Origin: Micavibrio sp964400125
Lineage (GTDB): Bacteria; Pseudomonadota; Alphaproteobacteria; Micavibrionales; Micavibrionaceae
Reading direction: 5' to 3'
Assembly (NCBI GenBank): GCA_964400125.1
Contig: CAYNSR010000007.1
Coordinates: forward strand, 1-64,000
DNA length: 64,000 bases
Positions 9,935 through 18,420 of the stretch are shown one piece after another. The position numbers and the translations under genes were made by a program. The number at the start of each line of letters is the position of its first letter. Position 1 is the first letter of the stretch. Below the pieces are notes generated by a model that saw only the letters and a list, made by a program, of their open reading frames with translations, was not told the origin of the DNA and made no database searches.

Positions 9935-10424
9935 AATTGCGTTCAACCAGCCCCGCATCGGGTTCGTGTTTTTCGATGCCATTTTCATCGATGCTGGCAT
10001 AAGCGCAATTATTTTCAGCCACAATATGGCGAATTTCCAATTCGTGCCTCTGAAGACACGCCAGCGTATCGCCACAAGAAATATTTTTGCCGATATGAAT
10101 CACAACAGGCGTGTGTACAGAAGACGCGGCAACGCTGCCGAACGCATCAATCAGGCGGCCCCTGTGCCGGACGGAGATTGGCTTGAAATCACTGTCCGCC
10201 GTTAACAGCGCCTTGTAACGCCGTCTGATCATATAAGGCCAGATATCCATTTCATCGCTTTTGGAGCTGAGGTCTTCAAGCCGGACGTGAGAGGACGGGC
10301 CAAATATGCGCACGAGATCGCGCAGGACAAGATGAGACAGATTCTCGTCCAGCATAAAAAAATTATCATCCGCCTGCCCGAACTCCGCTTTCAGGCCTTC
10401 AATGTATCGGGGTTTTATTTTCAT
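9873..10424 (-). CDS. PIN-like (DUF5615-type) protein
   Basis: The N-terminal 75 residues resemble DUF5615/Mut7-C-type PIN-like domains. They include NFFMLDENLSHLVLRDLVRIFG with early acidic residues (LDEN), a VRLEDLSSKSDEMDIW segment and LLTADSDF, the 'T.D.DF' strand typical of this group. The remaining hundred residues are not recognised. PIN-like proteins of this kind often act as RNases in toxin-antitoxin pairs, but no small partner gene is adjacent here. It overlaps the 3' end of the pterin dehydratase gene by 62 bp. Assignment is by motif only. Confidence 0.65.
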   Translation of the reverse strand: MKIKPRYIEGLKAEFGQADDNFFMLDENLSHLVLRDLVRIFGPSSHVRLEDLSSKSDEMDIWPYMIRRRYKALLTADSDFKPISVRHRGRLIDAFGSVAASSVHTPVVIHIGKNISCGDTLACLQRHELEIRHIVAENNCAYASIDENGIEKHEPDAGLVERNFKIVFPHRGSFSQPSSGPVL

Positions 10425-10489
10425 CGCCCTGCTCTTGTCGTTTTTTGCCCAGGCTTTTTGCTAGCATAACCGGAGGACTCTACGCAAAA

Positions 10490-12133
10490 TTAAACCGACC
10501 GTGTCGTGCTCTGGCGCGGGTCCATGCGGATTTCAATCAGGGAAATCCGCCCGGAAACAAGTGCTTCCGCCCAGACAGGCCCGAAATCACCGGCGTTATC
10601 TACCCTTGCCGCATAGGCCCCGTAGCTTTTCGCAAGCGCAACAAAATCCGGATTGGTCAGGGATGTCGCGCTGATCCGGCCCGGATATTTCTTTTCCTGA
10701 TGCATGCGGATCGTGCCGTACATGCCGTTATTGCAAACCATGATAATCGGTTTTGCGCCGTGGTGTATGGCAGTGGCGAATTCCTGCCCGTTCATCATAA
10801 ACCCGCCGTCACCGCACAGCCCCAGCACCACACGGTCCGGGTTTGCAATCGCCGCGCCGATCGCGCTCGGCACACTATACCCCATGGCACCGCTGATCGG
10901 GGCCAGCAGACGTCCCGGACGCCCATATTGAAGATAACGTTGCGCCCAGCCGCTGAAATTCCCGGCATCCGTGGTGACGATCGCATCCTGCGGCAACAGG
11001 GTACGGAGCTGATCGAATATCAACGTCATATCCGCACCGGAAAAAACCGGGCGCGTCACCGCATCAATCGCGATCCAGTCCAGATAATCCTGCCGGGCCT
11101 CGTCACGCCATCCCGCCCAGTTGCGCCCGTCCAGTCTAAACGCCATTCCCGCCAGCGATGTTGCCGCCGCGTTCACATCGGCCTGCACCGCCAGAACGGG
11201 CGGATAGACCTTGCCGATCTCGTTCACATCCTGGTGAATCTGGATGATGTTCTGGTTTTCGATCAGGGTGTAACTCTGCGTCGTGATCTCATCCAGCCGC
11301 GATCCCGCCACCAGCAGCAAATCCGCCGCCCTGACGCGCTCCAGCAGTGCCGGATTCGGACCCGTTCCAAGCTCCCCGATGTAACTTCCCTGCCGATGGT
11401 CGATCAGATCGTGGTTGCGAAAGGCCGCCGCCACGGGCAAGTGTGCCATCCGCGCAAAATTAGCCAGCTCATCAATTCCCTCATTGTTCCAGCCGGACCC
11501 GCCAACAATCACCATGGGGCGCTGCGCCGCCTGAATCAGGGTGAGAATCGATTCAATTTCGCTCGCCTGCGGACTGGTTTGCGGCGCAGGGATGCGCGGT
11601 GCAATCACCGCTGCCGCCGTTTCGCTCAGCATATCCTCCGGCAATCCGATCACGACCGGACCGGGCCGGCCGGATGTGGCGATATGGAAGGCATAGTTCA
11701 CAATTTCGGGGATTCGGGTCGGATCGTCGATCTCGGTGGCCCATTTGGCCAAAGTGCCAAAAACGGCGCGCACATCCACCTCCTGAAAAGCCTCGCGCCC
11801 GCGTTCCCACCGTCGCACCTGTCCCATAAAAACGATCAGGGGCGTGGAATCCTGTTTCGCGGTATGAATGGCGATTGACGCATTGCAGATCCCGGGACCG
11901 CGTGTGACGAAGCACACCCCCGGACGCCCGCTCAGCTTGCCCCAGGACTCGGCCATAAACCCCGCTCCGGCTTCCTGACGGCAGGTAATCACATTGATTT
12001 CCGGGTGATCGAGCAAGGCATCCAGCACGGGAAGATAGCTTTCCCCGGCGACGCAGGAAACACGGTCCACGCCGTTGCGACGCAAAACCTCGACCAGAAT
12101 TTGACCGCCAGTGCCTGTATATGATTTTTCCAT
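10490..12133 (-). CDS. thiamine-diphosphate-dependent enzyme, acetolactate-synthase-like
   Basis: This 547-residue enzyme has the three-domain ThDP fold. The N-terminal Pyr domain contains a catalytic glutamate in CRQEAGAGFMAE. The central domain contains VIVGGSGWNNEG. The C-terminal PP domain contains the Mg/ThDP motif GDGGFMMNGQEF...CNN. It is closest in style to acetolactate synthase large subunits and related decarboxylases, but no regulatory ilvN subunit is adjacent, so substrate cannot be assigned. I start at ATG 12133 (MEKSYTGTGGQ); a longer reading from 12181 would add a hydrophobic leader that looks spurious. Confidence 0.85.
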   Translation of the reverse strand: MEKSYTGTGGQILVEVLRRNGVDRVSCVAGESYLPVLDALLDHPEINVITCRQEAGAGFMAESWGKLSGRPGVCFVTRGPGICNASIAIHTAKQDSTPLIVFMGQVRRWERGREAFQEVDVRAVFGTLAKWATEIDDPTRIPEIVNYAFHIATSGRPGPVVIGLPEDMLSETAAAVIAPRIPAPQTSPQASEIESILTLIQAAQRPMVIVGGSGWNNEGIDELANFARMAHLPVAAAFRNHDLIDHRQGSYIGELGTGPNPALLERVRAADLLLVAGSRLDEITTQSYTLIENQNIIQIHQDVNEIGKVYPPVLAVQADVNAAATSLAGMAFRLDGRNWAGWRDEARQDYLDWIAIDAVTRPVFSGADMTLIFDQLRTLLPQDAIVTTDAGNFSGWAQRYLQYGRPGRLLAPISGAMGYSVPSAIGAAIANPDRVVLGLCGDGGFMMNGQEFATAIHHGAKPIIMVCNNGMYGTIRMHQEKKYPGRISATSLTNPDFVALAKSYGAYAARVDNAGDFGPVWAEALVSGRISLIEIRMDPRQSTTRSV

Positions 12134-12238
12134 AGCGGCACGGTAGCACAGGGCAAAAAGACAAAAAAGCAAGAATTTCATTTACAGAAACGTATCGCCG
12201 CCATACCATTGCGGGATTACGCCTTGGGGATTTTCCTT

Positions 12239-12808
12239 ATGACCTACCAATTTTCCAACGCCGCCATTCTTGTCGTCGACGACATGAAGCCGATGCTGAA
12301 CCTGACGGTATCGATCCTGAATGCCTTCGGGTTCAAGCATATCTATACCGCACAAAACGCCGAGGACGGCTTTGACAAATTCTGTCAATTCTCGCCCGAC
12401 CTCGTCATCACCGACTGGTCGATGGAACCGTATGACGGCATTGAACTCACCAGAAAAATTCGCAACGACCCCAAATCGCCAAACCGTTTTGTCCCGATCG
12501 TCCTGATGACTGGCTACAGCGCCAAGATCCGCGTCATGGAATCGCGGGACAAGGGAGTCACCGAATTTTTAGTCAAGCCGTTCAGCGCCAAGGATCTTTA
12601 TGCGCGTATCGAACAATTGATTGAAAAACCGCGCAAATTTATCGACGCCAAGGGATTCTTCGGTCCGGATCGCCGCCGCAAGAAAGGCGATGACTACACC
12701 GGCCCCCATCGCCGCAATGCCGATCATAACGAAACAAAGACGGGCGATGAAAAACGCATTGAAAATATCCTGAAAAAATTGAAGCAGGACGCCAGCCGAC
12801 AAACATAA
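12239..12808 (+). CDS. stand-alone response regulator receiver protein
   Basis: The receiver domain covers about residues 8-130. The acidic pair is in VVDD (D14, D15), the phospho-acceptor Asp is in VITDWSM (D59), and the later Thr/Lys are in LMTGYSAK and LVKPFSAKDL. A basic, charged tail (FFGPDRRRKKGDD...) replaces an output domain. I chose ATG 12239 because GGGGA lies 8 bases upstream. No histidine kinase is adjacent. The next gene, 7 bp downstream, encodes a helical protein whose paralogue occurs at 44568-45074, suggesting a functional partner. Confidence 0.9.
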   Translation: MTYQFSNAAILVVDDMKPMLNLTVSILNAFGFKHIYTAQNAEDGFDKFCQFSPDLVITDWSMEPYDGIELTRKIRNDPKSPNRFVPIVLMTGYSAKIRVMESRDKGVTEFLVKPFSAKDLYARIEQLIEKPRKFIDAKGFFGPDRRRKKGDDYTGPHRRNADHNETKTGDEKRIENILKKLKQDASRQT

Positions 12809-12815
12809 TCCCGAT

Positions 12816-13364
12816 ATGCAAAGCCGAAACAAGAAAATGAACCCCAGAGAAACAAACAGCAATAGCGATGTAAAAGTCATTACCCCCCGGAACGTCCTGC
12901 GGGAAAAAATCGGCTATGGCGGAATTGATCCGGTCGCGCTGGAACGGGCGGAGGAAGTTATCCGCGAGAGCCCGAAGGATCTCGATTATCCCGACTATGC
13001 GCGCTACTTCCTGACGCGCATGGAAACCGTCATGGCCGAGGCACGGCAATCCTCACGCAACGACAGAAAAATTATCGAATCCCTGACCCCCCCGGTCATG
13101 GACCTGAAGGCCAGCGGCGGCATGTTCGGCTATATGCTTGTCTCGGAAATCGCCGATGTCATTCTCGATTTCCTCGAAGGATTGCAGACCCTGAACGACG
13201 ATGCGCTGAACATCTTCGACATCCACCACAAGACCCTCAACGCCATTATCACCAACGGGCTGAAGGGCGACGGCGGCCCCAGCGGACTCGCCCTGTCGAA
13301 AGAACTTTACGGCGCGTGCCAGCGTTACAATAAAAAATACCCGGATACAAAAAAGGGACAATAG
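12816..13364 (+). CDS. helical protein of unknown function, receiver-linked paralogue 1
   Basis: This 182-residue, mostly helical soluble protein follows the stand-alone receiver gene by 7 bp and is probably cotranscribed. It is homologous to the protein at 44568-45074. Shared features are DVKVI / DVKII near the N-terminus, a GIDP..LERAEEVI / SIEP.RIARAQKVI helix, DLKASG / NIKANA, and FLEGL..L / FLEDVKL. The strongest shared block is D.(L)HKT followed by GDGG. The conserved HKT in a helix invites comparison with phosphotransfer proteins, but I cannot show it is an Hpt domain. An alternative start is ATG 12837. Confidence 0.7.
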   Translation: MQSRNKKMNPRETNSNSDVKVITPRNVLREKIGYGGIDPVALERAEEVIRESPKDLDYPDYARYFLTRMETVMAEARQSSRNDRKIIESLTPPVMDLKASGGMFGYMLVSEIADVILDFLEGLQTLNDDALNIFDIHHKTLNAIITNGLKGDGGPSGLALSKELYGACQRYNKKYPDTKKGQ

Positions 13365-13385
13365 GTCTGGCCGCCCTGCAACCGC

Positions 13386-14306
13386 CTATCGGGTGACCTT
13401 CACCTCTTCCAGCCTTTCGTTTACATCGGCCAGATAGGCGAAAGCGTCAATCGTACCGCGTTCCTCGCAGGCCAGCGCCCCGGCGGCAGACGCCCTGCGC
13501 ACGGATTCTTCCAAAGTCATCCCCTCGTAAAGACAGCCGGAAAGCGTACCGCAATAAGCATCTCCTGCACCCGTCGTATCCACCACCGCGTCCAGCACGA
13601 GAGAATTGACGCGGAAAAGGCTCCCATCCGGTTCCGCGACAGCGGAACCTTTATCCGCCAGAGTCACAATGCAAATGGTTTTTTTCTTCACCGCCAGCGC
13701 ACGCGCCATGGCAGCATGATCGCCGACAGGAATGCCCATATTACGCGCCACCTGTTTGATCTCGACCTCATTGACGACCAGAGCATATACTTTTTCCAAT
13801 ATATCCTCCGGCAAATCTACCACCGGGGAAAGGTTGAGAATCACCTTCAGGCCGCGTTCATGGGCACGACGGATCAGGGTAAAAACCTCCTCCGGCGGCA
13901 ACTCCGTCTGGGTCAGGACCATGCAATCGGGGCGCAGAATCTCATCCGGAACCTGATCGGCCCGGGCTTCGACATTGGCCCCGGTGGCGACGATAATCCT
14001 GTTTTTTCCGCCCTCCTCGCGGATGATAAAGGCGCATCCCGTCGGCAGGTCGGACTGGGCAACACCCGATGTAATCACCCCCTGACGGCGGATGACATTG
14101 ACGATCTGCGGCGCGTAGGCATCGCTCCCGGCAGACCCGACCAGGGCAACCCGCGCGCCCATCCTAGCGGCGGCCAGCGCCTGATTGGCCCCCTTTCCCC
14201 CGGGCAAAAGCGCATAATCAGGGCAAAGCACTGTCTCCCCGGTCTGCGGCATGTGGTCGGGGGAAATCACCATATCCATGTTGATAGAGCCAAAAACGAT
14301 CAGCAT
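13386..14306 (-). CDS. ribokinase-like PfkB sugar kinase
   Basis: PfkB-family kinase of 306 residues. It has the N-terminal GSINMDMV and the family signature 1 PGGKGANQALAAARMG. Signature 2 is DTTGAGDAYCG, with the catalytic Asp in GAGD. These features fit ribokinase (D-ribose to ribose-5-phosphate), though substrate cannot be fixed from motifs and no ribose transporter is nearby. I use ATG 14306 with AAGGAG about 12 bases upstream; a TTG at 14333 is less likely. It reads divergently from hemA with a short shared upstream region. Confidence 0.85.
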   Translation of the reverse strand: MLIVFGSINMDMVISPDHMPQTGETVLCPDYALLPGGKGANQALAAARMGARVALVGSAGSDAYAPQIVNVIRRQGVITSGVAQSDLPTGCAFIIREEGGKNRIIVATGANVEARADQVPDEILRPDCMVLTQTELPPEEVFTLIRRAHERGLKVILNLSPVVDLPEDILEKVYALVVNEVEIKQVARNMGIPVGDHAAMARALAVKKKTICIVTLADKGSAVAEPDGSLFRVNSLVLDAVVDTTGAGDAYCGTLSGCLYEGMTLEESVRRASAAGALACEERGTIDAFAYLADVNERLEEVKVTR

Positions 14307-14429
14307 TTGAGAATCATTCTCCTTTAAACTCAAAGCATTATATGAACATTATACAACGATTGTATTCGCTGTGGGAATTGGCTAGTGTCTGCCCATCGAA
14401 AGCCCGTCTCACAATTGTCAGAACCGCCG

Positions 14430-15650
14430 ATGACCGATTATAACGCGTATTTCCAGACCCGTATTGATGCCCTGAAGACCGAGGGGCGCTACCGTAATTT
14501 TGCCACGCTGGAACGAATCGCGGGCCAGTTTCCCAAGGCGATCTACCATGCCCCCGACGGCAGCAACAAGGAAGTCACGATCTGGTGCAGCAACGATTAT
14601 CTCGGCATGGGCCAAAACCGGACGGTTCTGCATGCCATGCACGAAGCGATTGATGCCTCCGGCGCGGGCGCGGGCGGCACGCGCAACATCTCCGGCACCA
14701 CCCGTTACCATGTTGAACTGGAATCCTGCGTTGCCGACCTGCATGGCAAGGAAGCCGGGCTGGTGTTTTCCTCCGGCTATACCGCCAATCACGGCGCGCT
14801 GGGCACGCTGGCGAAACTGCTGCCCGATTGCGTCGTTTTTTCCGATGAGCTCAATCATGCCTCGATGATCCACGGCATGAAGGACAGCGGCGCTGAAAAG
14901 AAAATTTTTCGCCATAACGATGTCGAACATCTGGAACAACTTTTAAAATCCGTCGACGGCAAACGTCCGAAAATCATTGCCTTCGAATCCGTATATTCTA
15001 TGGAAGGCGACATCGCCCCGATGGAAGAAATTATCGCTCTGGCTGAACGCTATGGCGCGATGTCGTATTGTGATGAAGTCCATGGCGTCGGCCTTTACGG
15101 TCCGCGCGGCGGCGGCGTCGCTGAAGAACGCGGGCTGATGCACCGGATCGACGTGGTCGAGGGCACGTTCGGCAAGGCTTACGGCCTTGTCGGCGGGTAT
15201 ATCGCCGGACGCGCCGCAGTCATCGATGCCGTACGCTCCTTCGCCGCCACGTTTATCTTTACCACATCCCTGCCCCCGGCGGTTCTGGCCGGAGCGCGGG
15301 CCAGCGTCGAACACCTGAAAGTCTCGCAGATCGAACGCGAACGCCAGCGCAACAATGTCCGCCGTTTCAAACAACGTCTTCACAACGACAACCTGCCGAT
15401 GATGCAAGGCGAAAGCCATATCGTCCCCCTGATCGTCGGCGAGGCAACCTGCTGTAAAATGCTGACCGATGTGTTGCTGCACGACTACAATATCTACGTC
15501 CAGCCGATCAACTACCCGACCGTGCCCAAGGGCACCGAACGCATGCGCCTGACAGCCACGGCCGCGCATAGCATCGAAGATGTCGAACGGTTTGCGAATG
15601 TCCTGAAAGAATTGTGGGACATCAACCATTTGGTGCAGGCTGTAGCATAA
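14430..15650 (+). CDS. hemA: 5-aminolevulinate synthase
   Basis: ALAS condenses glycine and succinyl-CoA to 5-aminolevulinate, the first step of haem synthesis by the C4 route used in Alphaproteobacteria. The 406-residue PLP enzyme has CSNDYLGM, the glycine-rich GAGAGGTRNISGT, DELNHASMI, and YCDEVHGVGLYG (with the PLP-ring Asp and His). The Schiff-base lysine is in GTFGKAYGLVGG. I prefer ATG 14430 (MTDYNAYF); the ATG at 14385 would add 15 residues. A secreted-protein gene begins in its stop codon (TAATG). Confidence 0.95.
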   Translation: MTDYNAYFQTRIDALKTEGRYRNFATLERIAGQFPKAIYHAPDGSNKEVTIWCSNDYLGMGQNRTVLHAMHEAIDASGAGAGGTRNISGTTRYHVELESCVADLHGKEAGLVFSSGYTANHGALGTLAKLLPDCVVFSDELNHASMIHGMKDSGAEKKIFRHNDVEHLEQLLKSVDGKRPKIIAFESVYSMEGDIAPMEEIIALAERYGAMSYCDEVHGVGLYGPRGGGVAEERGLMHRIDVVEGTFGKAYGLVGGYIAGRAAVIDAVRSFAATFIFTTSLPPAVLAGARASVEHLKVSQIERERQRNNVRRFKQRLHNDNLPMMQGESHIVPLIVGEATCCKMLTDVLLHDYNIYVQPINYPTVPKGTERMRLTATAAHSIEDVERFANVLKELWDINHLVQAVA

Positions 15651-16039
15651 TGAATCTAGCCCTTAAAAAAGCACTGATTGCTACTGCTGCCGCCTGTTTT
15701 GCCATGACCATACCCGCATTTGCAGAGGAAGGACAGGAATCCCATCAGGTCATAGCCATCACCAATGATGCCGGAATCGTCACTCGCGAAGACTGGATGC
15801 TTGAGAAAAAATATCATCCGAACGGAACACATCATCGTATCGGGGCTCCGGCCTTTATCCGCCGCGACGACGTTACTGGCGTTATCGTTCTGGAACATTG
15901 GATAAGAAATGGAAAATTTGATCGTGAAGGGGGTCCTGCAATTACCGTTCGTGACCGCCTTACGGGCGCAGTAACCTATGAAGAATGGTGGGAACAAGGC
16001 GTTCAAATACAGCCTCCGCAGCAAAAATTTGCGCCTTAA
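15650..16039 (+). CDS. exported protein with HR..GPA repeats
   Basis: This 129-residue protein starts with a signal peptide (MNLALKKALIATAAACFAM..., likely cut after AFA). The mature part holds about three copies of a repeat of the form E.W...G..HR.GAPA.I..D..TG, for example YHPNGTHHRIGAPAFI and WIRNGKFDREGGPAITV. Such repeats occur in YwqK/MORN-like proteins, often with unknown roles. It should be periplasmic or secreted. Its ATG shares one base with the hemA stop (TAATG), implying translational coupling. Confidence 0.75.
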   Translation: MNLALKKALIATAAACFAMTIPAFAEEGQESHQVIAITNDAGIVTREDWMLEKKYHPNGTHHRIGAPAFIRRDDVTGVIVLEHWIRNGKFDREGGPAITVRDRLTGAVTYEEWWEQGVQIQPPQQKFAP

Positions 16040-16052
16040 ATCACTCTTCTTT

Positions 16053-16643
16053 CTAAAACCGCAGTATTTCAGCCACTTTTTCAGCTCGCTCCAGCCCCCG
16101 GTCTAGCGCCGCCATGGTTTTTCCCATGTCCTCGCTGTCATCATCCATCCATGATTTCAGGGCGCACAGGTAAACCCCGGTCAGGCCCAGCGCCGTGGCT
16201 GCGCCGCGCGGGCCGTTGGCGTCGATTCCGGCGGCCTCCAGCATCCACACCATCGACCGGCCCAGATGCGGCAGGCTGGCGACTGCAACTTTCGGGTCCG
16301 TGCGGAAGGACTGCAAAATCGACTTCACCCCGCCACGATGTTCATTCAAAACATCGAAACGCTCCATCAGTACATCGAACAATCTATCGCGTTCTGACCC
16401 TTCCGGGTTGGCACTGACCCGTTCTATCACCGATCGGTCGACCAAGCGGCCATAGGCAGCCAGAATATCCTGACGGTCCGCGAACAGATCATGCAGCGCA
16501 GCAAGGTCACATTTACAGGCTCTGGCGATGTCGTGCATCGACACATCCGCCCAGCTTTTTTGCGCGGCCAGCAACAACGCCGCCTGCACCGCACGTTCTT
16601 TCAGCGGCCGGGCTGTTTTTTTCGGTGATTTTGCTGTCGCCAT
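16053..16643 (-). CDS. TetR-family transcriptional regulator
   Basis: This 196-residue protein has a TetR-type N-terminal helix-turn-helix at about residues 15-60 (AALLLAAQKSWADVSMHDIARACKC...LHDLFADRQDIL) and an all-helical C-terminal ligand/dimer domain. The basic N-terminus (MATAKSPKKTARPLKER) is usual. No obvious target gene can be read from context; it converges with the hemA operon and diverges from the kinase at 16829. Ligand unknown. Confidence 0.85.
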   Translation of the reverse strand: MATAKSPKKTARPLKERAVQAALLLAAQKSWADVSMHDIARACKCDLAALHDLFADRQDILAAYGRLVDRSVIERVSANPEGSERDRLFDVLMERFDVLNEHRGGVKSILQSFRTDPKVAVASLPHLGRSMVWMLEAAGIDANGPRGAATALGLTGVYLCALKSWMDDDSEDMGKTMAALDRGLERAEKVAEILRF

Positions 16644-16660
16644 AACGAACCCCTATTATC

Positions 16661-16690
16661 CGTCATCCCGGCGGCAGGCCGGGATCCATA
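16661..16690. repeat. short dispersed palindrome
   Basis: CGTCATCCCGG...CCGGGATCCA with perfect TCCCGG/CCGGGA arms (16666-16671, 16679-16684). This is the half-element form of a common intergenic repeat, located upstream of the TetR gene. Confidence 0.6.
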
Positions 16691-16828
16691 ATCCGTCAGT
16701 ATTGTAATGATCCGCCAGAGCCAAAACAATCACAATCCTGACAATGAAAATATTTGAGATTCAAACGCATATATTGTAAACCGTCCCCGACCCCTTCAGG
16801 CAAAGACTGTAAAAAAGGAAAATAAACC

Positions 16829-17827
16829 ATGCAAAACGCGCCGATTGATGTTCTCGCCATGGGGGCCGCCATTGTTGATGTTCTGGCCAATGTCGAAGAA
16901 AGCATGATCGAAAGCCAGATTCCGCACGGCATGCGCCGTGGCGCGATGAGCCTGATCGATGAAGCCCGCGCCGTGGAGATTTATGCGCTGATGCCCGCAG
17001 CCATCGAAACATCCGGCGGCTCTGCGGGGAATACCGTCGCCGGACTTGCGTCTTTCGGCGGCAAGGGGGCGTTTATCGGTAAAACGGCGCAGGACCAGCT
17101 TGGTGAGATCTTCCGGCACGATCTCAAATCCATGAATATTGAATTCACCACCCAGCCAATCGTCATCGGCGCAAAAACCGCCCGCTGCCTGATTCTCGTT
17201 ACCCCCGACGGCGAACGGACGATGAATACCTATCTCGGCGCCAGCCAACTTCTTTCTGTCGATGACATGGACGAAGATCTGATTGGCCGCGCCACCGTTA
17301 TCTATCTCGAAGGGTATCTGTTCGATCCTGAAAACGCGAAGAAAGCCTTCCATGTTGCTGCCGACATGGCGCACAAGGCCGGGCGCAAAGTCTCTATTTC
17401 GCTTTCCGATCCGTTCTGCGTCGATCGTCACCGCGACGATTTCAGGAAATTTGTCGATCACCACACCGATATCCTGTTCGCCAACGAAAATGAAATCATG
17501 TCCTTGTACCAGACCACATCTTTCGAAGACGCGGTGGATGCCATTCAGGGCGTGTGCGAAATCGCTGTCCTGACCCGCAGCGACAAGGGGTCCGTCATCG
17601 TCACCGCTGACAAAATTATCCCCATACACGCGGAACCTGTGAATAAGGTCGTCGATACCACGGGCGCTGGTGACCAATACGCCGCCGGGTTCCTTTATGG
17701 CTACACCCATAACATGCCGCTCGACACCTGTGGCCGCCTCGGTGCGCTGGCTGCTGCCGAAGTCATCAGCCACATGGGCCCGCGCCCGCAGGTCAGTTAC
17801 GCGGATTTTGTGAAAAAGGCGGCATAG
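16829..17827 (+). CDS. adenosine-kinase-like PfkB carbohydrate kinase
   Basis: This 332-residue PfkB-family kinase begins MQNAPIDVLAMGAAIVDVLA. Signature 1 is GGSAGNTVAGLASFGGKGAFIG and signature 2 is DTTGAGDQYAAGFLYG with the catalytic Asp. The ETSGGSAGNT form and GERTMNTYLG are typical of the alphaproteobacterial adenosine-kinase-like branch, which suggests a nucleoside substrate. The ATG follows AAAAAAGGAAAATAAACC. It is a different branch from the ribokinase-like gene at 13386. Confidence 0.88.
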   Translation: MQNAPIDVLAMGAAIVDVLANVEESMIESQIPHGMRRGAMSLIDEARAVEIYALMPAAIETSGGSAGNTVAGLASFGGKGAFIGKTAQDQLGEIFRHDLKSMNIEFTTQPIVIGAKTARCLILVTPDGERTMNTYLGASQLLSVDDMDEDLIGRATVIYLEGYLFDPENAKKAFHVAADMAHKAGRKVSISLSDPFCVDRHRDDFRKFVDHHTDILFANENEIMSLYQTTSFEDAVDAIQGVCEIAVLTRSDKGSVIVTADKIIPIHAEPVNKVVDTTGAGDQYAAGFLYGYTHNMPLDTCGRLGALAAAEVISHMGPRPQVSYADFVKKAA

Positions 17828-17832
17828 GCCGT

Positions 17833-18420
17833 TTACGCCCCCTGCTGGTCGCGCCACCCGTAATGCACGAGAACGTCGTGGAAGACATCATGGGTTTCGC
17901 GGCGATTGCAGACAATCCGGACCTCTTCTATATCTGCGCCGATCCGGTCCATGATCCCCTGAATGCCAAGACGGGCGGCGCGTTTTAACGGATATTTTTT
18001 CGGGCCAGTCCCCATGGCCGCGAAGGCGATTTTTTTTAACCCCATTTCCCGCGCCGCCTGCATCGCGCCCCGGTAACACCGCAACAAATCACGATCTTCC
18101 AGATTCTGTCCCGTCCGCCATTCCGGCGTAATGACATACAACACATGCGAAACGGGCAGATTGAAACCGGGCACGGCATAGACCTCGCCGGAACGGGGTT
18201 TGTAGATATGCTCCAGAATAAACCCGTCCAGCTCCGGCCCCGCCCCGGCGAACACCGCGCGGTTCAGGCTGCCCCCCGCCTCCAGATTGGCGGGGATGGT
18301 GGATACAATGGCGTCAACGCCACCTTGCGTGGTCAAATCGCCATCGATCAGCCGTATTTTGCTGATGAAATGGCGGTTGGAACGACGGTGAGGCTCTGCT
18401 ATGACATCAGACATGCGCAT
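17833..18420 (-). CDS. macro-domain protein
   Basis: This 195-residue protein is a single macro domain, a fold that binds ADP-ribose and often removes it from proteins or O-acetyl-ADP-ribose. Visible hallmarks are IRLIDGDLTTQGGVDAIVS, an N-A-(N)-like SL.RAV segment following IPANLEAGG, HVLYVITPEW, and FAAMGTG near the second phosphate-binding loop. The usual NAAN is IPAN here. Its 5' end overlaps that of the divergent binding-protein gene by up to 20 bp; the ATG at 18414 is an alternative start. ADP-ribose binding is inferred from family. Confidence 0.8.
   Translation of the reverse strand: MRMSDVIAEPHRRSNRHFISKIRLIDGDLTTQGGVDAIVSTIPANLEAGGSLNRAVFAGAGPELDGFILEHIYKPRSGEVYAVPGFNLPVSHVLYVITPEWRTGQNLEDRDLLRCYRGAMQAAREMGLKKIAFAAMGTGPKKYPLKRAARLGIQGIMDRIGADIEEVRIVCNRRETHDVFHDVLVHYGWRDQQGA

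Noticed and set aside
10445..11878. 477-codon open frame on the plus strand
   Set aside because: It is antisense to the thiamine-diphosphate enzyme, Arg/His-rich, and matches no protein pattern; high-GC codon bias creates it.
16796..17857. 353-codon open frame on the minus strand
   Set aside because: It is the mirror of the adenosine-kinase-like gene, whose PfkB signatures are clear on the plus strand.
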